The translations under genes were made by a program, and so were the position numbers. A DNA stretch of 64,000 bases from contig NZ_JAGDZB010000002.1 of assembly GCF_049116215.1 (NCBI RefSeq), forward strand, positions 186,001 through 250,000, written 5' to 3'. The notes beneath the pieces were generated by a model. The model saw only the letters and a program-made list of their open reading frames with translations. It had not been told where the DNA came from and searched no databases. Numbering within the stretch: the first letter of the stretch is position 1; each line of letters starts with the position of its first letter. Of the stretch, positions 1 to 8,157 are shown one piece after another. The DNA is from Shimia sp049116215 (GTDB taxonomy: Bacteria > Pseudomonadota > Alphaproteobacteria > Rhodobacterales > Rhodobacteraceae).

Positions 1-1114
1 CTTGCCGCCCGGCTCGGCCAATTCCGCGCACCGACGCGCCCCGGAACCGCGCCAGATCCGCCGCATGAGAGCAGGAACACAACCCCAGATAGCCGCCTTC
101 AGCCACCAAAGGCGCCGCCAGTCGCGCCACACGCTCATAAGCCCGCAGACCTTTCTCAAGCGCAGGTTTGGACGGCGCAAACGCCGGGGGATCACAGATC
201 ACCACATCAAACTTGACGCCCTCTTCGCCCAGCGCGGTCAACACCTCAAACGCGTCGCCTTTGCGGGTCGCAAACCGATCCGCAACGCCTGCGGCCTCAG
301 CCCCGGCCTGCGCCAACTCCAACGCCGCCGCAGAGCCATCCACTGCCGTGGCATAGCTGGCACCGCCGGCCAACGCTGCCAAAGAAAATCCACCCACATG
401 CGAAAAAACGTCCAAAACCTTTGCATCTTTGCAAAGCCCGGCAGCAAATCCGTGGTTGGGACGTTGATCGTAGAAAAGCCCGGTTTTCTGCCCACCGGTC
501 AAATCCGCCATATAAGTGGCACCGTTCATCACCACCGGCACCGGCGCATCAGGAGCCGCACCGGCCATCACGGCGCTGTGCTCCTCAAGCCCTTCCAAAA
601 CACGCGCGCGCCCGGAGCCGTTTTTCAGCACATTGATCACACCGGTTACCGCCACAAGTGCGGCCATCAAAGGTTCTAGCAATGTGTCAGCCCAAGCTGC
701 ATTTGGCTGCACCACCGCAGTATCGCCAAACCGATCGACAACCACACCAGGCAGGCCATCCGCCTCCGCATGGATCAACCGGTAAAATGGCGCGCCAAAC
801 ACCCGCTCCCGCATGGCCAATGCGCGGGCAAACTTTGCCTCAAACCAGGCTTGGTCAATCACGGCCTCTGGATCGCGATCCAACATCCTGCAGAAAATCT
901 TGCTCTGGCTGTTGGTCGCCACCAAGCCCAAGGGCTGACGCTTGTCGTCTTCCAGCACCGCGAGGGTGCCAGGCACAAGCGCCTTGGTGCGCCGATCCGT
1001 GACCAGCTCGTTATCATATGCCCAGGGAAATCCATGACGGATTGCACGGGCGTTGGCTTTTGGCTTCATGCGCACAACAGGGCGCGCAGACGCAGAAGAG
1101 GACGACATAGACAT
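1..1114 (-). CDS. rlmI: Class I SAM-dependent rRNA methyltransferase, RlmI-like (3' end off window)
   Basis: The protein enters from 1114 on the minus strand and runs off the left edge after about 371 residues. I chose the ATG at 1114 because AGGAGG lies five bases upstream. The N-terminus looks like a PUA-type RNA-binding region (ARAIRHGFPWAYDNE). The Rossmann methyltransferase part follows, with FSHVGGFSLAA (SAM loop), VICDPPAFAPSK (catalytic DPP-type motif) and LCSCSH near the end. This order is that of RlmI, which makes m5C in 23S rRNA. The family is clear, but the exact rRNA target is inferred. The next gene upstream (DUF6778) is on the same strand, 58 bp away. Confidence 0.85.
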   Translation of the reverse strand, partial: MSMSSSSASARPVVRMKPKANARAIRHGFPWAYDNELVTDRRTKALVPGTLAVLEDDKRQPLGLVATNSQSKIFCRMLDRDPEAVIDQAWFEAKFARALAMRERVFGAPFYRLIHAEADGLPGVVVDRFGDTAVVQPNAAWADTLLEPLMAALVAVTGVINVLKNGSGRARVLEGLEEHSAVMAGAAPDAPVPVVMNGATYMADLTGGQKTGLFYDQRPNHGFAAGLCKDAKVLDVFSHVGGFSLAALAGGASYATAVDGSAAALELAQAGAEAAGVADRFATRKGDAFEVLTALGEEGVKFDVVICDPPAFAPSKPALEKGLRAYERVARLAAPLVAEGGYLGLCSCSHAADLARFRGASVRGIGRAGRQ

Positions 1115-1171
1115 GCCGCCCTCCTACTTGTTTCTCACGGGTGTGAAAACCCTTCTCTGTGTCTCGGAGAT

Positions 1172-1843
1172 TTACTCAGCCGCAGCGAGCTGCGTGCCAA
1201 TCGGCTCCAGCGGTTGAATGCGCTTGGTTGCGCCGCGCTCTGGGGCCACAAAGCCCTCCGCTTTGGTCAACTCGTCGCGCACCACGCGCGCCAGATGCTG
1301 GGTGATGCGGTATTTCTGGGTCAAGCCACGGGATTCCGCCTGAATGGCCATCTGGCCGCCATAGGCCACAAGGCTCGCCGTAATCGGCTTTGGACCGCGC
1401 AGAACTGTGCCGGTCTCCGGCTCGATAATCGTCATGATAAACTCAATCGAGTGTACCCCGCCCACGGAATAACGTGTCTTCTCGGTCAACGCATGGAAGC
1501 GGGTCACTTCGATTTCCACCCGCACCGGCATGGCACCGTCTAGCGGATAGGCGCCCAAACGCACGCCTTCATCAAAAATGGCTTTCACCTGCTCATACCG
1601 GTTGCCCGGAGCATCCCCGCGCCAAACAATATCACCGGGCGGATAGTACAAATTGGCCTCTGAGACTTTCAGTGCCGTCGGGACGGACACGTCGAAACTT
1701 TGAAGCGCATAAGACGGCGCAGGCGCGGCCATCTCAGTGGATGGCACGTCATAGGGGGCGTTCCGGCTCGCGGTGTCCACTGATGCACAGGCGCTTGCAC
1801 CCAATGCCAAAACCAGTGCTGCAATAATTTTACCCATCGACAT
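1172..1843 (-). CDS. DUF6778-type lipoprotein
   Basis: A 223-residue protein with a lipoprotein signal: a short hydrophobic stretch ends in ALGASACAS, a good lipobox with the acylated Cys near residue 20. The frame is open further upstream, but GAGGAG seven bases before the ATG at 1843 and the position of the signal peptide favour this start. The body contains FDVSVPTALKVSEAN and YYPPGDIVWRGD, which I recognise as a conserved family of Rhodobacterales envelope proteins of unknown role (DUF6778). Predicted to be membrane-anchored in the periplasm. Function unknown. Confidence 0.75.
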   Translation of the reverse strand: MSMGKIIAALVLALGASACASVDTASRNAPYDVPSTEMAAPAPSYALQSFDVSVPTALKVSEANLYYPPGDIVWRGDAPGNRYEQVKAIFDEGVRLGAYPLDGAMPVRVEIEVTRFHALTEKTRYSVGGVHSIEFIMTIIEPETGTVLRGPKPITASLVAYGGQMAIQAESRGLTQKYRITQHLARVVRDELTKAEGFVAPERGATKRIQPLEPIGTQLAAAE

Positions 1844-1991
1844 GTCCAACTCCTCGGGCGGTTTTCGCCTCTGCTGCTCCACACAAATCTGCGCGCCAAA
1901 TGGGGCGCGATTGCGACGCGCCGTGGACGTTTCAAAGGAATTGATTAAAAGTTGAGAAATTCACCCAACCACCAAAAAGGCGCTTCCAATT

Positions 1992-2424
1992 GTGACGCAA
2001 ACGGTCGCCACTGCTTTGATTATCAACCCAAGAAGAGAGGTGTTTGTGCAGTGCCGAAGTCCGACCCGTTCTCTCTTTCCCGGCTGCTGGGATCTTGCGG
2101 GGGGAGCACGTCGATCCCGGTGAAACCGTTGCACAAGCGCTTGCTCGAGAGGTTGTTGAGGAAACCGGTTGGATCCTTGCGAAAACGCTCGTCGAGTTAC
2201 CCCCAAAAAGCTGGCACGCGGCTGATGGTAACCGTTTGGAGCGCCAATTTGTTGTGACTGTGAAGGGCGATCTAACTCGGCCTACTCTCGAAGACGGCAA
2301 AGTGGATCTCTGGCGCTGGATTGGTGCAGGCGATCTGCCAATACTTTTGGAAAACCGTGGCGACATCGACACTCTCATTGATGACAGCATCAAAGAGGCA
2401 TTTGATTTTCTCGATAACTCTTAA
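1992..2424 (+). pseudogene. Nudix hydrolase, frameshifted
   Basis: The frame from GTG 1992 reads VATALIINPRREVFVQCR and then LFPGCWDLA, a normal Nudix N-terminus. After codon 36 (GCG at 2097-2099) it runs into a run of six G at 2099-2104 and loses the frame. The continuation HVDPGETVAQALAREVVEET, the Nudix box, is in another frame and ends at 2424. Removing one base between 2100 and 2106 restores one protein of about 143 residues with an intact Nudix box. The GTG start has only a weak ribosome site. Either a true inactivating or phase-variable slip, or a sequencing error in the homopolymer. The substrate cannot be told. Confidence 0.7.
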
Positions 2425-2427
2425 CCC

Positions 2428-2697
2428 TCAGCCGCGTGGCCGCGAGCGCCACCCACCGCGCCGCTTTGGGGCCCGCATTTCCACGCTGCCTTCTTCCAAA
2501 ACCGCAGTCATAGGGTGACCCGGAAATCGGCTGCTCAAATGCACTATCAACACCTCAATGGCGTCCCGCGTATCCACGTCCTCGGGCAGTGACAATGCCC
2601 AATCCAGAAAGATCGACCGACACTCCGACGCCGCGATGCCGTCCATCCGGTAGCTCTCGTGAATCAACCCCTTGGGATCGCAATGCGAAATGTCCAT
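2428..2697 (-). CDS. Conserved hypothetical protein (89 aa)
   Basis: Starts at ATG 2697, preceded by GGAGAGG, immediately after the glnE stop at 2699-2701, so it is almost certainly translated in the same transcript as glnE. The protein begins MDISHCDPKGLIHESYRMDG and has an acidic helical middle and a basic C-terminus (APKRRGGWRSRPRG). I do not recognise a domain. The tight coupling to glnE suggests co-expression with nitrogen regulation, but nothing in the protein shows a function. The frame stays open further upstream inside glnE, which is unlikely to be used. Confidence 0.65.
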   Translation of the reverse strand: MDISHCDPKGLIHESYRMDGIAASECRSIFLDWALSLPEDVDTRDAIEVLIVHLSSRFPGHPMTAVLEEGSVEMRAPKRRGGWRSRPRG

Positions 2698-2698
2698 G

Positions 2699-5488
2699 TC
2701 ACACCTCTCCTGTGGACGCCAATGCCCTGGTGACCGTCTCTGCGGCAATTGTCGTCGCCTCTGTCAACGTATCTACCACGGTTTGGATATCGTCCGCACC
2801 CGTTTCACGCAACAAAAACGCCCGTCCACCTTCGCCAATCGCATCGGGCGCAATGGTACTGCCTGAGAGCAGCTTGGACGCCAGTTGCACCTGCCAACAA
2901 AGCCGATAGGTGCTGGCAAGGTCTGACGCTTCTGAGGCAGAAAGCCAGCCAATTGCGACACCGGCCTGCAATCCCTGTGTGACCGTCCGACGCGGTGATC
3001 CCGCCAACAACGCCCCGGTCTGGCTCAACAACTCAATATCTTGCAACCGCCCTGCCCCGATCTTGGCATCCCATGGCCCATCCGGCGCTTTGGCCGCTGC
3101 AATCCGCGCGCGCATCTCCTGCACGTCTTTGCCAATTGCAGCCTTGTCTCTCTCCGCCGCCAAGACCTCTTTCCGGAAGCCTTCCACTTCCGCCATCAGC
3201 TCCGGCGCGCCGGTCACCGGTCGCGCGCGTGTCAGCGCCAGATGCTCCCAGGTCCAGGCCTCATCCCTCTGGTAGTTCTTAAACGACGCCAGTGACGTGG
3301 CCACCGGCCCCTGCGTGCCCGACGGACGCAAGCGCATGTCCACTTCATAGAGCCGTCCTTGCGACATCGGTGCACTTAAGGCGGTCACCAAAGCCTGGGT
3401 AAACCGTGCATAATAAGGCCGCGCCGCAAGGGGCCGCCTTCCTTCCGAAGCCTCCACGCCATCCGCGTCATAGATCACGATCAGATCCAGATCCGACGTC
3501 GCATTGAGCCGCTGCGCCCCCAAGGAGCCCATACCCAACACAATCGCGCCGCGTCCCGGCATGGGCCCATGTTTGGTGGCAAAATGATCCGCAACAGGCT
3601 GCCACAACCCTGCCAGAACCGCCTCAGCGACATCCGCATACTGCCGCCCGGCTTCCTCGGCACCAATCAGCCCCCGCAGATGATGCACACCGATGCGGAA
3701 CTGCCACTCTTTGGACCAGCGCCGCGTGCCATCGAGCTGGGCCTCATAATCATCATCCCGCGCCAGCCGCTCCAACAGTTCTTCGGTCAACCCGCGCACA
3801 CCAGGCCACTCGGTAAAGAAGCTGCCGCCAATGACGGCGTCAAACACACCAGAGTTGCGCGACAAATGCTGCGCCAATGCAGGCGCTGTCCCAACAATAT
3901 CCACAAGCAGGTCAATCAATTGCGGGTTGGCCTCAAACAGCGAAAACAGCTGCACGCCAGCAGGCAGGCCACGCAAAAACCCGTCCAACGCCAAAAGCGC
4001 CTCATCCGGTTTCGGCGCTTGCGCCAAGCGCCGCAGTATCTCTGGCCGCACACGGTTGAATATCTCCACCGCCCGCACGCTGCGCATCGCCGGATAGCTC
4101 TCCCAGCGCGCAATCACGTCTTCATCAAACGTATGGGAGATTTCAACACCACCTTCCGCTGGTGCTGCATCCGGCGCAAAGAAACCTTCGGTCATCTCAT
4201 GCACTTCGGTCAGCCGGTCATGCAGTTCTGCACGAATGTCAGCCTCATCACGCCCCATCAACCCCGCAATCTTGCCCCAGCCCTCTTCGCTTTTTGGCAA
4301 CAGATGGGTCTGGGCGTCCGCCACCATCTGTACGCGGTGCTCCACCTCGCGATGGAAGCGATAGTGATCAGACAACGCCTCCGCCACATCCTCTGGCACC
4401 CAGCCTTTGGCGGCCAGCTTGCGCAGCCCCGGCACGGTATGGCGGTCTCGCAAATACGGATCCCGCCCGCCCGCAATCAACTGCCTGGTCTGAGTGAAAA
4501 ACTCGATCTCCCGAATGCCGCCGCGCCCCAGCTTCATGTTGTGACCGTCCAGCGTGATCTCGCCACCCAGCCCTTTATGCTCACGAATGCGCAACCGCAT
4601 GTCATGCGCGTCCTGAATGGCGGCAAAGTCCAAATGCTTGCGCCAGACAAACGGCGTCAACGTATCCAAGAATTTCTGCCCCGCCGCCAAATCGCCCGCC
4701 GACGGCCGCGCCTTGATATAGGCCGCCCGCTCCCAGGTGCGCCCCAGGCTCTCATAATAGCGCTCCGCCGCCTCCATCGCGAGGCACACCGGTGTCACCG
4801 CCGGATCAGGTCGCAACCGCAGATCGGTGCGGAACACATAGCCATCGCCGGTGATGTCATTGAGCATCGCCGCCATCTTGCGCGTTGCCCGAATGAAACT
4901 CGCCCGCGCGTCATGGTACTCATCCGCATCAAACCGGCTCTCATCAAACAGACAAATCAGATCAATGTCAGAACTGTAGTTCAGCTCATGCGCACCCATC
5001 TTGCCCATGGCAATCGACACCATGCCGCCCGCTGTCGGAATGTCATCCTCAGTGGCGCCGGGCAGCTTCTTGCGCCGGATTTCTGCGCCAATCGTGGCCT
5101 CAAGTGCCAACTGACTTGCCAAATCGGCAAAATCCGTCAACGTGCCGGTCACTTTCTCCAACGACCACGCCCCGGACAAATCCGCCAAGGCTGTCAACAA
5201 CGCCACTTTGCGCTTTGCCGCCCGCAGGGATGTTGCCCGCTGATCCGGTGCCCCGGCGCGCAACTCGGCAAACAGCCGCGCCAATGCGGCGTCCGCATCC
5301 TGCAACGCCTCCGGCAGCCAATCTGCCTCTTTGTGGATCAGGCTTTTTAAGTAGGGACTGGATCCGGCCGTGCCTTCAATCAGCTTGGCCAGATCCCCAG
5401 ACAACGCAGGCACCGCCGCCCGTGCCTCCGCACCTAGATCAAGATCGAAAGGGCGTGGCAGGCGGGTGATTTGTGATTCAAACAACAT
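2699..5488 (-). CDS. glnE: Glutamine synthetase adenylyltransferase / adenylyl-removing enzyme
   Basis: A 929-residue bifunctional enzyme that adenylylates and deadenylylates glutamine synthetase according to nitrogen status (PII signalling). Two nucleotidyltransferase domains are visible: GMGKMGAHELNYSSDIDL near residue 165 (adenylyl-removing half) and GMGSLGAQRLNATSDLDL near residue 655 (adenylylating half), each with the metal-binding Ser-Asp-x-Asp pattern. Length matches the family. I chose ATG 5488 (MLFESQITRLPRPF); a TTG at 5524 is in frame, and neither has a strong ribosome site, so the start is uncertain by 12 residues. Followed directly by a small gene of unknown role. Confidence 0.95.
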   Translation of the reverse strand: MLFESQITRLPRPFDLDLGAEARAAVPALSGDLAKLIEGTAGSSPYLKSLIHKEADWLPEALQDADAALARLFAELRAGAPDQRATSLRAAKRKVALLTALADLSGAWSLEKVTGTLTDFADLASQLALEATIGAEIRRKKLPGATEDDIPTAGGMVSIAMGKMGAHELNYSSDIDLICLFDESRFDADEYHDARASFIRATRKMAAMLNDITGDGYVFRTDLRLRPDPAVTPVCLAMEAAERYYESLGRTWERAAYIKARPSAGDLAAGQKFLDTLTPFVWRKHLDFAAIQDAHDMRLRIREHKGLGGEITLDGHNMKLGRGGIREIEFFTQTRQLIAGGRDPYLRDRHTVPGLRKLAAKGWVPEDVAEALSDHYRFHREVEHRVQMVADAQTHLLPKSEEGWGKIAGLMGRDEADIRAELHDRLTEVHEMTEGFFAPDAAPAEGGVEISHTFDEDVIARWESYPAMRSVRAVEIFNRVRPEILRRLAQAPKPDEALLALDGFLRGLPAGVQLFSLFEANPQLIDLLVDIVGTAPALAQHLSRNSGVFDAVIGGSFFTEWPGVRGLTEELLERLARDDDYEAQLDGTRRWSKEWQFRIGVHHLRGLIGAEEAGRQYADVAEAVLAGLWQPVADHFATKHGPMPGRGAIVLGMGSLGAQRLNATSDLDLIVIYDADGVEASEGRRPLAARPYYARFTQALVTALSAPMSQGRLYEVDMRLRPSGTQGPVATSLASFKNYQRDEAWTWEHLALTRARPVTGAPELMAEVEGFRKEVLAAERDKAAIGKDVQEMRARIAAAKAPDGPWDAKIGAGRLQDIELLSQTGALLAGSPRRTVTQGLQAGVAIGWLSASEASDLASTYRLCWQVQLASKLLSGSTIAPDAIGEGGRAFLLRETGADDIQTVVDTLTEATTIAAETVTRALASTGEV

Positions 5489-5549
5489 GGACGCGACTTT
5501 GAAACCGCGCCCCGCCAAGGTCAATCCGCTGCACTGCCGCAGGGCGAGA

Positions 5550-5936
5550 TTAGGGCACGCCTTCTCCGGTCAACGGTGTGTCCTGACTGAAGCTGTTCAT
5601 CCAAGCTCCGTTGCGCTTCTCCCACAAGGAGCTCACCAACATGACCTCCCAATCCGTCTTCCCAACCCGCAGGTAGTCCGCCCGATAAATCAACAACCCG
5701 CTATCCGCACCCGTGGCCCGCACCTGCACCTCACTCAGTCGATAATCCGCCACCGTGGCGCCGCTGTCCAACTGCCCCGTATGGGCGTCCTTTCCGGCAA
5801 TCCCGTCCGGATAGACGCCGATAAAATCCTCACTCAGCAACGCCCCGTCCGCATCACCATCCCCTGTCACCAACGCGTCCCAAACCCGGGTCTCCAGCGC
5901 CAACAAAGTCTCTTTTAGATCAGTCTTCTTTTCCAT
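5550..5936 (-). CDS. DUF4440 / SnoaL-like protein
   Basis: A 128-residue protein from ATG 5936 (MEKKTDLKETLLALETRVWD). The pattern of an N-terminal helix pair, DFIGVYPDG, and a strand ending DWEVMLVSSLWEKRNGAWMN is that of the NTF2-like cone fold of DUF4440 proteins. These bind small ligands or act as auxiliary domains; no catalytic residues stand out. The open frame continues upstream through the neighbouring deacylase gene on the opposite strand, which is shadow. It diverges from the YbaK-like gene at 5994 with only 57 bp between starts, so their promoters must overlap. Confidence 0.7.
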   Translation of the reverse strand: MEKKTDLKETLLALETRVWDALVTGDGDADGALLSEDFIGVYPDGIAGKDAHTGQLDSGATVADYRLSEVQVRATGADSGLLIYRADYLRVGKTDWEVMLVSSLWEKRNGAWMNSFSQDTPLTGEGVP

Positions 5937-5993
5937 GCTGGCACCCTGCGGCGCACCGTGGCAGAAATCAACCCGAGGACGAGGAGACACCAC

Positions 5994-6461
5994 ATGAGCA
6001 AGAGCCTGAAACGCGTGCGCGCCGCCTTGGAAGCCGCAGGCAAAGAGATCGACATTCGCGAAACCGACGGCGCACGTACGGCACAAATGGCCGCCGACGC
6101 CGTGGGATGTGAGGTGGATCAAATCGCCAAATCCATTGTCTTTCAAAACGCCGACACCGGCGAGGTCGTGCTTTTTCTCACCGCCGGTGGCCGCCAGATC
6201 GACACCAAAACCGCCGAAGCTCTTCTGGGCGCACCGCTGACCCGTGCCGATGCCAATGTGGTGCGCAAACAAACCGGTTTCGCGATTGGCGGGGTGAGCC
6301 CCGTGGGTCACCTCTCCCCTATCCAGGCGTTTATGGACACTCGCTTGACCGATTTTGCTGAAATCTGGACCGCCGCGGGCACGCCCAACCATGTTTTTTG
6401 CCTGTCCCCCGAAGACTTGCAGCAAATTTCCGGCGCAAAGACCTGCAATTTCAGCATCTAA
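5994..6461 (+). CDS. YbaK/ProX-type aminoacyl-tRNA deacylase
   Basis: A 155-residue single-domain protein starting at ATG 5994 behind GAGGAG. It shows YbaK-family signatures: AKSIVFQNADTGEVVLFLTA with the conserved Lys, then KQTGFAIGGVSPVGH and the C-terminal TPNHVFCLSPEDL. Members hydrolyse mischarged aminoacyl-tRNAs in trans, mostly Cys-tRNA(Pro) or Ala-tRNA(Pro). I cannot tell which substrate applies. Compact divergent arrangement with the DUF4440 gene. Confidence 0.85.
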   Translation: MSKSLKRVRAALEAAGKEIDIRETDGARTAQMAADAVGCEVDQIAKSIVFQNADTGEVVLFLTAGGRQIDTKTAEALLGAPLTRADANVVRKQTGFAIGGVSPVGHLSPIQAFMDTRLTDFAEIWTAAGTPNHVFCLSPEDLQQISGAKTCNFSI

Positions 6462-6514
6462 CCAACAAAATTCCAAACTATTTTTACAAACAGTAACAAT
6501 CACATAAGGCCAAA

Positions 6515-6591
6515 ATGTAAAAACCTTTCACATTTTTCCTTGCAATACGCCGCTGCACTCCCAATCTTGGTAATGTGAAAGCGATTTACAT
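6515..6591. promoter_or_regulatory. Two copies of a 19-bp operator-like sequence
   Basis: ATGTAAAAACCTTTCACAT at 6515-6533 and, in opposite orientation, ATGTGAAAGCGATTTACAT at 6573-6591. When both are read in the same direction 16 of 19 bases match. The second copy is close to the partially palindromic operators of LacI-family repressors. Centres are 58 bp apart, and the second ends 42 bp before the start of the DUF2852 gene. The binding protein is not known. Confidence 0.5.
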
Positions 6592-6633
6592 ACCGCCTCA
6601 CAGAGACACAACAAAACAAACTCGGAGACAGTT

Positions 6634-7059
6634 ATGACCCCTGCCGCAACCGCCCATACCGCCGACACCCAGCACCTCAGCTGGTTTGGCAAGAGCGAGG
6701 CCTGGCTGGACAGCAAAGGCAAAGGTGCCTGGATTGCCGCCATGGTTCTTGGCTTCGTGTTCTTCTGGCCTGTTGGCCTGGCCCTTCTGTTCTACATGAT
6801 CTGGAGCAAAGATATGTTCAAAAAGTCCTCCCGCAACCGCAGCTGTTCCCGTCGCATGCATGTGATGGCCTCCTCCGGCAACAGCGCCTTTGACAGCTAC
6901 CGCGACGAGACCCTGAGCCGTTTGGAAGATGAACAGAAAAACTTCGAAGACTTCCTGGAGCGTCTACGCGCCGCAAAAGACAAGTCTGAGTTTGATCAGT
7001 TTATGGACGAGCGCGCCACCAAAGCGGCAGACGAACGTCGCGAGACCGAAGACGCCTAA
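6634..7059 (+). CDS. DUF2852 membrane protein
   Basis: A 141-residue protein starting at ATG 6634 behind CGGAGA. One strong hydrophobic stretch (AAMVLGFVFFWPVGLALLFY, residues about 35-57) is followed by WSKDMFK, a basic linker, and an acidic coiled-coil-like C-terminus (LSRLEDEQKNFEDFLERLR). This is the DUF2852 layout: a single-pass or hairpin inner-membrane protein with a cytoplasmic helical tail. Function unknown. The upstream region carries two operator-like copies, and a strong terminator follows, so it is probably a single-gene unit. Confidence 0.8.
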   Translation: MTPAATAHTADTQHLSWFGKSEAWLDSKGKGAWIAAMVLGFVFFWPVGLALLFYMIWSKDMFKKSSRNRSCSRRMHVMASSGNSAFDSYRDETLSRLEDEQKNFEDFLERLRAAKDKSEFDQFMDERATKAADERRETEDA

Positions 7060-7080
7060 GCGCGCCCTATTTGAGCAGTC

Positions 7081-7115
7081 ACGGCGCGGAAGCCTCCTTC
7101 CGCGCCGTTTTCTAT
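7081..7115 (+). terminator. Rho-independent terminator after DUF2852 gene
   Basis: CGGCGCGGAAG and CTTCCGCGCCG form an 11-bp perfect stem with a CCTC-type loop, followed by TTTTCT. Confidence 0.85.
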
Positions 7116-7147
7116 AAAGTACCGGCATCAACCCAATCGAGAGAGAC

Positions 7148-7597
7148 ATGAACCACCGCAGCTTTGCCCTACCCGATCCGGACACACAGTCCGAGTTTTA
7201 TGAAGACGTGACCTTCAAGCGCTTTCTGGCGTGGCTGATCGACACCGGCCTGATCTTTGTACTCTGTGTGCTGGTGTTGCCGTTTACAGCCTTCACAGGC
7301 CTCTTCTTCTTTGGCGCGTTGTTGTTTGTGTTTGGCTTTGCCTACCGCGTGGTCACCATTGCGACGGGTTCTGCCACATGGGGCATGCGCCTGATGTCCA
7401 TCGAGCTGCGCCAATCCGATGGCAGCCGCTTTGATCTAGGGTCCGCCTTCCTGCACACGCTGGGCTTCACCGTGTCAGTGATGTTCCCAATCTTGCAGAT
7501 CATCTCGGTGGTTCTGATGATCACAACGGCGCGCAAACAAGGCCTCACCGACCACGTCATGGGCTCCGTCGCCATCAACCGCGCGGCGCGGTATTGA
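7148..7597 (+). CDS. RDD family membrane protein
   Basis: A 149-residue protein from ATG 7148 behind GAGAGAG. The RDD signature appears as FKRFLAWLIDTGLIF (Arg and Asp in the first membrane segment), followed by hydrophobic segments at about residues 35-60 and 110-130 and TWGMRLMSIEL between them. RDD proteins are small inner-membrane proteins, some linked to Na+/H+ exchange or membrane quality control. A precise role cannot be assigned. It is separated from the DUF2852 gene by a terminator and so is probably transcribed alone. Confidence 0.8.
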   Translation: MNHRSFALPDPDTQSEFYEDVTFKRFLAWLIDTGLIFVLCVLVLPFTAFTGLFFFGALLFVFGFAYRVVTIATGSATWGMRLMSIELRQSDGSRFDLGSAFLHTLGFTVSVMFPILQIISVVLMITTARKQGLTDHVMGSVAINRAARY

Positions 7598-7768
7598 CGC
7601 AAATTTTTCGGCGCCTCGGTCTCAAACGTGATCGAGGCACGCTGCCTGCCGGTGCCAATCTCTCATTTGACTAGTGCCCGGCAGAAACTACCCGCTTTGG
7701 GAAAACCGGAGACTAACACAAGCGGTTTCCCCTTGAACCTAAGGCAAAGTTTAACGTGTATTTCATGT

Positions 7769-8002
7769 ATGAAGACTCTGGAAGATATCCTACGCTCCAC
7801 CATTAACTGGCAGGCGCGATTGATCAGTTGGAACCCAATAATCGGCGCAGCATATTTAGTTATCGCTTCGGTCGTGCTTGTTTTCTGGCTGCCCGCACAA
7901 CTCTATAATCTAACTGGATTGTCCATTGCCGTATCAATCCCGGCGATGTTTATTCTCCAAGCAATTCAACTGTTTGTAGTGTTCCGGAAGGTTCGGTTTT
8001 AG
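7769..8002 (+). CDS. Possible small two-pass membrane protein
   Basis: An open frame of 77 codons from ATG 7769. It encodes MKTLEDILRSTINW, a hydrophobic segment (IIGAAYLVIASVVLVFWL), a short loop, and a second hydrophobic segment ending LFVVFRKVRF. The topology is plausible, but there is no clear ribosome site, and base composition is visibly more A+T-rich than the neighbours. The frame extends upstream to a GTG at 7628 without protein-like sequence. I do not recognise a family. It may be a recently acquired orphan or chance coding. Confidence 0.4.
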   Translation: MKTLEDILRSTINWQARLISWNPIIGAAYLVIASVVLVFWLPAQLYNLTGLSIAVSIPAMFILQAIQLFVVFRKVRF

Positions 8003-8108
8003 AGGATCGCGGATCAAGAGCCGTCGAAGGTTTGTGCGACTTGCCAACCTCCACTTCAATGGCAGCAATTCAGCTTCCCCTTTTGGAACACCGAACACTT
8101 CAAACGCA

Positions 8109-8136
8109 AAACGGGGACCAAATGGCCCCCGTTTCT
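8109..8136. terminator. Bidirectional terminator-like hairpin
   Basis: AACGGGGACC and GGCCCCCGTT form a stem with one mismatch around AAAT, with TTTCTTTTT on the plus side and TTTTGCGTTT on the minus side. It lies 22 bp downstream of the dctM stop and probably ends the TRAP operon. Confidence 0.7.
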
Positions 8137-8157
8137 TTTTCTCTAACACGTCTCAGG

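Noticed and set aside
3569..5350. Open frame of 593 codons on the plus strand opposite glnE
   Set aside because: Its sequence is Arg/Gln/His-rich with no domain, a shadow of the G+C-rich glnE codons.
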